Of a stretch of DNA of 47,622 nt, positions 43,323 to 47,622 are shown piece by piece. Location of the stretch: contig NZ_CYPW01000019.1 in NCBI RefSeq assembly GCF_001458175.1, forward strand, positions 1-47,622, read 5' to 3'. The notes beneath the pieces were generated by a model. It did not search any database, was not told the DNA's origin, and was given only the letters and a program-made list of their open reading frames with translations. The translations under genes were made by a program, and so were the position numbers. Position 1 is the first letter of the stretch; each line of letters opens with the position of its first letter. This DNA comes from Shimia marina. GTDB lineage: Bacteria; Pseudomonadota; Alphaproteobacteria; Rhodobacterales; Rhodobacteraceae.

Positions 43323-45275
43323 TTGCCCCCCTTCATCCACAAACTCTCTACACGGATCATTGCGCTCGCTGTACTGGCGTTGATGTGTTCGGCAGCGCTG
43401 ACGCTGATTTCGCAAAATCAGATGCGCCACACCATTGAAGACCGCAGGGATCACGAGCTTCAGAACATCACCGAGATCGGGATCAGCCTGCTGGGTGATC
43501 TTCATGACGGTGTGGAAAATGGCCTCTATACGCTGGAGTCCGCACAACAGCTCGCTCGTGAGCGGCTTACGGCGTTTCGTTTTGGCGACGCCGGCTACCT
43601 CTATGTGTTTGATAAAGACTATGTGGTGCAGGTGCACCCCTATCGCCCCGAGTTTGTCGGCGTGAACAAACGCACGCTTGAGGATGTGAACGGGCTGCGG
43701 GTTTATGAGCTGCTGCATGACATCGCCTTCAGCCAAGGCCATGGCGCGGTAGAGTTCCATTTCAACAAACCCGGCTCTGATGTGCCGGAAGCCAAGATCG
43801 GTTACGCCAATCTTTATGAGCCTTGGGGCTGGGTCATTGGCACCGGAGCTTACACGGGGGATACCGAAGCGGAACTGGCCGCCATTCGCAACAAGGCCTT
43901 GGCCATCATGGGGGTGATCATGCTGATCATGGGGGCGGCCTCAATCTTCCTGACCCGCAGTGTCACCGGTCCGCTCAACCGTTTGGGCGCACGGATGGAA
44001 AAGCTGGCAGAGGGGGAGACCCAAAGCGACATCCCCTTTGTGGAAACACAGAACGAGCTGGGGAATATGGCGCGCACCGTTGGTGTGTTCCGCGATGCGC
44101 TTGTGAAACAGAAAGACATGGAACAACAGCAGAGTCACCATGAGGCGGCGCAAACGGCCATGGTGAAAACCTTGTCGAGCCATCTCTCAAGCCTGTCGCA
44201 GGGCGATCTGACGGCCCAGATCGAAACCGCTTTTCCTGAGCCCTACGATCAACTGCGTCGGGATTTCAACAGCTCCATGTCCAAACTCAGCAGCACCATG
44301 ACCGATGTTGTGGATGCGGCCAGCTCCATCCGCCATGGGTCTGCCGAGATCAGTCAGGCCTCTGATGATCTGTCCAAACGCACCGAAAGTCAGGCCGCCA
44401 CGCTGGAAGAGACCGCCGCCGCACTGGATGACATGACCGTCTCTGTCAAAGCCGCCGCCGATGGGGCCCGCAACGTAGAAGCCGCCATGTCCGAAGCACA
44501 GCATGAAGCCGAGCAGAGCGAAGCGGTGGTGCAGAGTGCCGTGGCTGCGATGACGGAGATCGAGCAAAGCTCCAGTCAGATTTCCCAAATCGTTTCGGTG
44601 ATTGACGACATCGCCTTTCAGACCAACCTGCTGGCCTTGAACGCGGGCGTTGAGGCGGCGCGCGCAGGGGATGCCGGACGCGGCTTTGCGGTCGTGGCCT
44701 CCGAAGTGCGCAATCTGGCGCACAGCTCCTCTGAAGCGGCGATGGAAATCAAAAAGCTGATCGATGAATCTTCCAAACATGTGCAGCAGGGCGTGGAACT
44801 GGTGGGCAAGGGGGGCGAGTCCTTCAACAATATCATTGAACGGGTCGCGCGGATTTCTCAGATGGTGTCTGACATCGCGACAGGCGCCGCAGAACAGTCC
44901 ACGGGGCTTGGAGAAATCAACTCTGGTGTGACCCAGCTCGATCAGGTCACCCAGAAGAATGCCGCTATGGTCGAAGAGGCCACTGCCGCGGGCCATATGC
45001 TTAATACCGATGCCATGCGGCTGGTGGATCTGGTGAATGGCTTTGATATTGGCGCGCCACAGGCGCATCGCCCCGCCAAAGTGGTAGCCAAAGCGCCGGG
45101 CACGTCAGCGTCCAAACCTGCCACCCCAACGGCGACCCCGGCCAAATCGCCCAAGAAAACCTCCGAGGCGGCGCTTGATGATGGTTGGCAGGAGGTGGCA
45201 CAGGCCAAGCCTCAGGCCAATACCGGTGCTGCGACGGCAGCGGCGCTGGCCGAAGACACCTGGGCGGACTTCTGA
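43323..45275 (+). CDS. Methyl-accepting chemotaxis protein with single Cache domain
   Basis: Transmembrane chemoreceptor of 650 residues. It has a membrane helix near the N-terminus, a periplasmic single-Cache domain (YLYVFDKDYVVQVHP, GYANLYEPWGWVIGTGAYTG), a second helix (ALAIMGVIMLIMGAASIFL), HAMP, and the signalling hairpin IDDIAFQTNLLALNAGVEAARAG-type core. The C-terminus has an Ala/Pro-rich linker and ends EDTWADF, like the W-x-x-F tethers that bind CheR. A TTG at 43323 is preferred: GGAGG (43309-43313) lies 9 bases before it, while the ATG at 43305 has no ribosome site. No other chemotaxis gene is nearby. Confidence 0.9.
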   Translation: MPPFIHKLSTRIIALAVLALMCSAALTLISQNQMRHTIEDRRDHELQNITEIGISLLGDLHDGVENGLYTLESAQQLARERLTAFRFGDAGYLYVFDKDYVVQVHPYRPEFVGVNKRTLEDVNGLRVYELLHDIAFSQGHGAVEFHFNKPGSDVPEAKIGYANLYEPWGWVIGTGAYTGDTEAELAAIRNKALAIMGVIMLIMGAASIFLTRSVTGPLNRLGARMEKLAEGETQSDIPFVETQNELGNMARTVGVFRDALVKQKDMEQQQSHHEAAQTAMVKTLSSHLSSLSQGDLTAQIETAFPEPYDQLRRDFNSSMSKLSSTMTDVVDAASSIRHGSAEISQASDDLSKRTESQAATLEETAAALDDMTVSVKAAADGARNVEAAMSEAQHEAEQSEAVVQSAVAAMTEIEQSSSQISQIVSVIDDIAFQTNLLALNAGVEAARAGDAGRGFAVVASEVRNLAHSSSEAAMEIKKLIDESSKHVQQGVELVGKGGESFNNIIERVARISQMVSDIATGAAEQSTGLGEINSGVTQLDQVTQKNAAMVEEATAAGHMLNTDAMRLVDLVNGFDIGAPQAHRPAKVVAKAPGTSASKPATPTATPAKSPKKTSEAALDDGWQEVAQAKPQANTGAATAAALAEDTWADF

Positions 45276-45310
45276 GGCAGCTTTCTGATCTCACGTCCAA
45301 ATCAAAGAGT

Positions 45311-45335
45311 GCGCGCCTTTGCCAAAGAGGCGCGC
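45311..45335. terminator. Hairpin between convergent chemoreceptor and AraC genes
   Basis: GCGCGCCT (45311-45318) pairs perfectly with AGGCGCGC (45328-45335) around a 9-base loop, in the 61-base gap between two convergent stops. No T-run; probably a shared 3-prime end structure. Confidence 0.55.
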
Positions 45336-45336
45336 C

Positions 45337-46224
45337 TCACACATCAATGGGCACATAACCCGAGCTCTGCGCCTCTTTGGGGCTGACGTGAAAATGCTTT
45401 TTGAATTCGCGGCTGAAATGGGCCGCGTTTTCATAGCCCACTCGATGGGCTGCCTCGGCAACGCCCACGCTTCCTTCCAGCAGCAATCCTTTGGCCCGGC
45501 TCAGGCGCGTGGCTTTGAGATATTGCAGCGGCGATGATCCTGTTATGCTCTTGAAGGCGCGAAAGAACACCGGTGCGCTCATCCCGGCTGTGTCGGCCAA
45601 TGCATCCACCGTGATGTTCTGCGGATAGTGTTCCCGGATGTGCACAATGCTGCGCGACACCCGCTCAAAATGTGAATCCGCTTTGGCCAGCGCCTGAAGC
45701 GCGCCGCCATGGGGGCCATTGAGGGCGTGAAACAAAACTTCTCTGACAATGCCCGTGCCCAAAGCCCGGCTTTCGGCCTCAGAGCAGAGCGCGCGCAAAA
45801 GCCGGTCCACAGCGGCTTTCATATCCGGGTCCACAGGAACAGGCGCCAACCCCAGAGCGGGCGTGCCCGTTGGCGCGGTCTGAGCGGGTGTCGCCAGCGG
45901 GGCCAGCTCCCGCAGCACCGCCACGTCGATATGGATGAACAGCCCCAGCAGGGGATCTTCGGGGGTGGCAAAGGTTGCACAGTCAAACGGGGTGGGCAGG
46001 CTGACCACAAGGAAATGATCGGGGTCATATTCAAACACATGATCGCCCAGATAGCCGGTTTTGTGCCCCTGCAGGATGAGCACGATCCCGGCATTATAAA
46101 TCAGCGGCGCGCGTGGTACGGCTTCTGTGGACCAGAAGAACTGCACCTGTGGCAATGTGGTGGGCACATAGCCCGCACCCGCGCTGAATCCATAGCGCTC
46201 TTTGACCTCTTCCAAATGCTGCAT
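45337..46224 (-). CDS. AraC-family transcriptional regulator
   Basis: Regulator of 295 residues. The N-terminal half resembles the AraC_N cupin-type domain (GIVLILQGHKTGYLGDHVF, FLVVSLPTPFDC). The C-terminal half has two helix-turn-helix motifs (ITVDALADTAGMSAPVFFRAF and VGVAEAAHRVGYENAAHFSREF). AGGAG precedes ATG 46224. It is divergent from the SDR gene across 233 bases, the usual layout for a regulator and its target, so it probably controls that gene in response to a small aldehyde, alcohol or similar effector (inference). Confidence 0.94.
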   Translation of the reverse strand: MQHLEEVKERYGFSAGAGYVPTTLPQVQFFWSTEAVPRAPLIYNAGIVLILQGHKTGYLGDHVFEYDPDHFLVVSLPTPFDCATFATPEDPLLGLFIHIDVAVLRELAPLATPAQTAPTGTPALGLAPVPVDPDMKAAVDRLLRALCSEAESRALGTGIVREVLFHALNGPHGGALQALAKADSHFERVSRSIVHIREHYPQNITVDALADTAGMSAPVFFRAFKSITGSSPLQYLKATRLSRAKGLLLEGSVGVAEAAHRVGYENAAHFSREFKKHFHVSPKEAQSSGYVPIDV

Positions 46225-46457
46225 CGTTGCTCCTGTGGTGCTGCACGCCCGTTTGTCGGGGGGCTATGGCATAAAACATCATGGATGACCTCAATATAAG
46301 CCGGGATTTCGGCTGCTTTGATAGAAATGTGCAGGTTTTCGACAGGAACCATCATTCTCACAGCGCCTCTGACCGCTTAGTTTGAGGGGGACAGACACGG
46401 CGGGGCAACATCTATGAGCCTCTGCCCAAATGCACACAGAACAGAAAGGGTCTCCCC
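46225..46457. promoter_or_regulatory. Divergent promoter region of araC-type gene and SDR gene
   Basis: A 233-base non-coding stretch between two divergent starts. It should hold both promoters and the AraC-type sites. I see no strong -35/-10 pair or clear operator repeat by eye. GAAAGGG precedes the SDR ATG. Confidence 0.5.
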
Positions 46458-47189
46458 ATGACCGAACATACCAAAGGTCTCGTTGTTATCACTGGCGCAA
46501 GCTCCGGCATCGGTGCCGCGATGGCGCAGCGGTTTTCCGAAGCAGGGCACCCTCTGTTGTTGCTCGCGCGTCGCGTAGAAAAAACTGAGGCGCTGAACCT
46601 GCCCAATACCCTGTGCCGCAAAGTGGATGTGACCGATGCAACGGCGTTTCGTGACGCTGTCAAGGAAGCAGAGGCAACCTACGGTCCGGTAGAGTGCCTG
46701 ATCAACAATGCAGGCGTTATGCTGCTCGGTCAGGTGGACACACAGGATCCTGCGGAATGGCAGAAAATGTATGACCTGAATGTGGTCGCTCTGCTCAATG
46801 GCATGCAGCTTGTGCTGGGGGATATGAAAGCCCGCAAATCGGGCACCATCCTCAACGTGTCTTCTGTGGCTGGCAAGAAAGCTTTCCCAAACCATGCCGC
46901 CTATGTGGGCACCAAGTTTGCCGTTTCCGCGATCAGCGAAAACGTCCGTGAAGAAGTGGCGGATCTTGGCGTGCGTGTGATGAGCCTCTGCCCTGGTGCA
47001 GTCGATACCGAACTGCTGGGTCACACCACGGATCAGGCGATCATTGATGGCTATGAGGAATGGAAAGACGCCATGGGCGGCGTGCTTGTTGCTGATGACA
47101 TCGCCCGCACCGCCCTCTTCATGGTGGGGCAGCCCCAGAACGTGAACATCCGCGACGTGGTGATCACCGCCACACGCCAGCAACCCTAA
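46458..47189 (+). CDS. Short-chain dehydrogenase/reductase
   Basis: Classical SDR oxidoreductase of 243 residues. The cofactor motif TGASSGIG is at 13-20, NNAG at 83-86, the catalytic Ser in NVSSVAG (135-136), and Tyr 149/Lys 153 in YVGTK. An Arg-Arg after the second strand (LLLARRVEK) favours NADP(H). SLCPGAVDTELL is the usual PG motif. Substrate unknown; the family member type resembles YdfG-like serine or 3-hydroxy acid dehydrogenases. Likely regulated by the divergent AraC-type protein. Confidence 0.94.
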   Translation: MTEHTKGLVVITGASSGIGAAMAQRFSEAGHPLLLLARRVEKTEALNLPNTLCRKVDVTDATAFRDAVKEAEATYGPVECLINNAGVMLLGQVDTQDPAEWQKMYDLNVVALLNGMQLVLGDMKARKSGTILNVSSVAGKKAFPNHAAYVGTKFAVSAISENVREEVADLGVRVMSLCPGAVDTELLGHTTDQAIIDGYEEWKDAMGGVLVADDIARTALFMVGQPQNVNIRDVVITATRQQP

Positions 47190-47216
47190 GAGGCCGCGTC
47201 TCTATTATGTGCTGAG

Positions 47217-47255
47217 GCCGTCTTTGTTCTGTGAAGGAGCAAAGGCGGCTTTTTT
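47217..47255 (+). terminator. Rho-independent terminator of the SDR gene
   Basis: GCCGTCTTTG (47217-47226) pairs with CAAAGGCGGC (47240-47249), one wobble, around a 13-base loop, followed by TTTTTT (47250-47255). It is 27 bases after the SDR stop. Confidence 0.9.
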
Positions 47256-47589
47256 GATTCTGCCCTTCCTCCCTCTCCCTTGTGTTGCGTGTTTTGTTTT
47301 TGTGAGTTCGGTGGTGTGCTTGGGTTGATTGTTCCACTGCTGTGATACTGTTGGGATACTGCTGTGATACCGACGTTGTAGTTTGGTGTTGCGTTGTTTG
47401 TTTGGGACTTTGGTTTTGATTTGAGTGAGTCTTTTGGGAGTCGGGTGTGTTTGTTGGTGAGTTTTGGTGTTTTGGTTTGGTTTTTTGGGTCTGGCGGGAT
47501 GTCTTGGTGGCTGGGGTGTGTGTAAATTACTGATATTGTTATATTTTTGAGATTTTTTGAAAAAAGGTGATTTTTGTTTGAAAAAGCGC
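47256..47589 (+). other. C-poor, G/T-rich leader region upstream of a probable rRNA operon
   Basis: About 330 bases with no gene. From about 47275 to 47520 the plus strand is almost all G and T with very few C, unlike any other part of the window. It includes the three 11-bp repeats at 47338-47370 and then an AT-rich block (47521-47588) that could act as an UP element for the promoter at 47590. Confidence 0.65.
47338..47370 (+). repeat. Three tandem 11-bp repeats
   Basis: TGCTGTGATAC (47338-47348), TGTTGGGATAC (47349-47359) and TGCTGTGATAC (47360-47370) follow each other with no gap; the first and third are identical. The period of 11 places each GATAC on the same face of the helix, which suits cooperative protein binding. 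Confidence 0.75.
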
Positions 47590-47617
47590 TTGCGGGTTCT
47601 GCGTGATAACCTTAGAA
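47590..47617 (+). promoter_or_regulatory. Probable rRNA operon promoter at the window edge
   Basis: TTGCGG (47590-47595), 16 bases, TTAGAA (47612-47617), preceded by an A/T-rich block with A- and T-runs and followed by CCCCC. The pattern resembles the promoters in front of 16S rRNA in Rhodobacteraceae as I recall them. The transcribed region is outside the window, so this is an inference. Confidence 0.55.
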
Positions 47618-47622
47618 CCCCC

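Noticed and set aside
47338-47370. The 11-bp repeats as a CRISPR array
   Set aside because: Repeats are contiguous without spacers, too short, and no cas gene is present.
47380-47520. G-quadruplex cluster in the G/T-rich leader
   Set aside because: G runs are mostly two to three bases and irregularly spaced; no four closely spaced GGG tracts are clear enough to call.

Overview
The window looks like a chromosomal segment of an alphaproteobacterium, most probably a marine Rhodobacteraceae (roseobacter-type) member. The reasons are high-GC coding sequence with strong codon-position bias, a dnaA-dnaN-recF-gyrB replication block, GANTC (CcrM-type) and TTAA-N7-TTAA (CtrA-type) sites, a DinB with an N-terminal zinc ribbon, a MsrPQ pair, and a typical rRNA-operon promoter at the right edge. 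The assignment to a clade is inference.

Layout. (1) 247-6589, minus strand: gyrB, recF, dnaN and dnaA, all pointing away from a 770-base non-coding segment. (2) 6590-7360: a strong oriC candidate with five DnaA-box-like 9-mers, a perfect CtrA half-site pair lying between two of them, seven GANTC sites in about 420 bases and a long inverted repeat. (3) 7361-8988: nth and a PfkB/adenosine-kinase-type sugar kinase, overlapping by 4 bases. (4) 9067-18923: catabolic and uptake cluster 1, made of a TetR repressor, two paired acyl-CoA dehydrogenases, a complete branched-chain-type (HAAT) ABC importer, a long-chain-type acyl-CoA synthetase and the importer's binding protein. Two copies of one inverted repeat (CATAC-N6-GTATG), one in front of each half of the cluster, define a probable TetR operator. 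(5) 19057-20198: an AT-richer orphan gene and a non-coding stretch. (6) 20199-22837: an OmpR-type response regulator and a soluble PAS hybrid histidine kinase, divergent from cluster 2. (7) 23035-31841: cluster 2, made of a second acyl-CoA synthetase, a second complete HAAT importer with an extra 85-residue membrane protein, and a PaaK-like protein whose adenylation motifs look degenerate. (8) 31886-47189: mostly housekeeping genes: dinB, a Nudix hydrolase, pyrF, a small unknown, clpB, dgt, a HAD phosphatase, a membrane-anchored GltB-like FMN protein, msrP-msrQ, a chemoreceptor (with a CtrA-like site upstream), and a divergent AraC regulator/SDR pair. (9) 47190-47622: a terminator, then a C-poor, G/T-rich stretch with three exact-period 11-bp repeats, ending in what looks like an rrn promoter.

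How it works together. The left part initiates replication, and the gene orientations on both sides agree with an origin at about 7 kb. The centre holds two parallel uptake-and-activation modules: each couples an ABC importer for a small carboxylate or amphipathic acid to its own acyl-CoA synthetase. Module 1 adds a dehydrogenase pair for the first oxidation step and a TetR repressor that probably senses an acyl-CoA. Module 2 is paired with a two-component system. Both binding-protein genes are bracketed by stem-loops, which fits the usual need for excess binding protein. The substrate of either module cannot be read from sequence alone.
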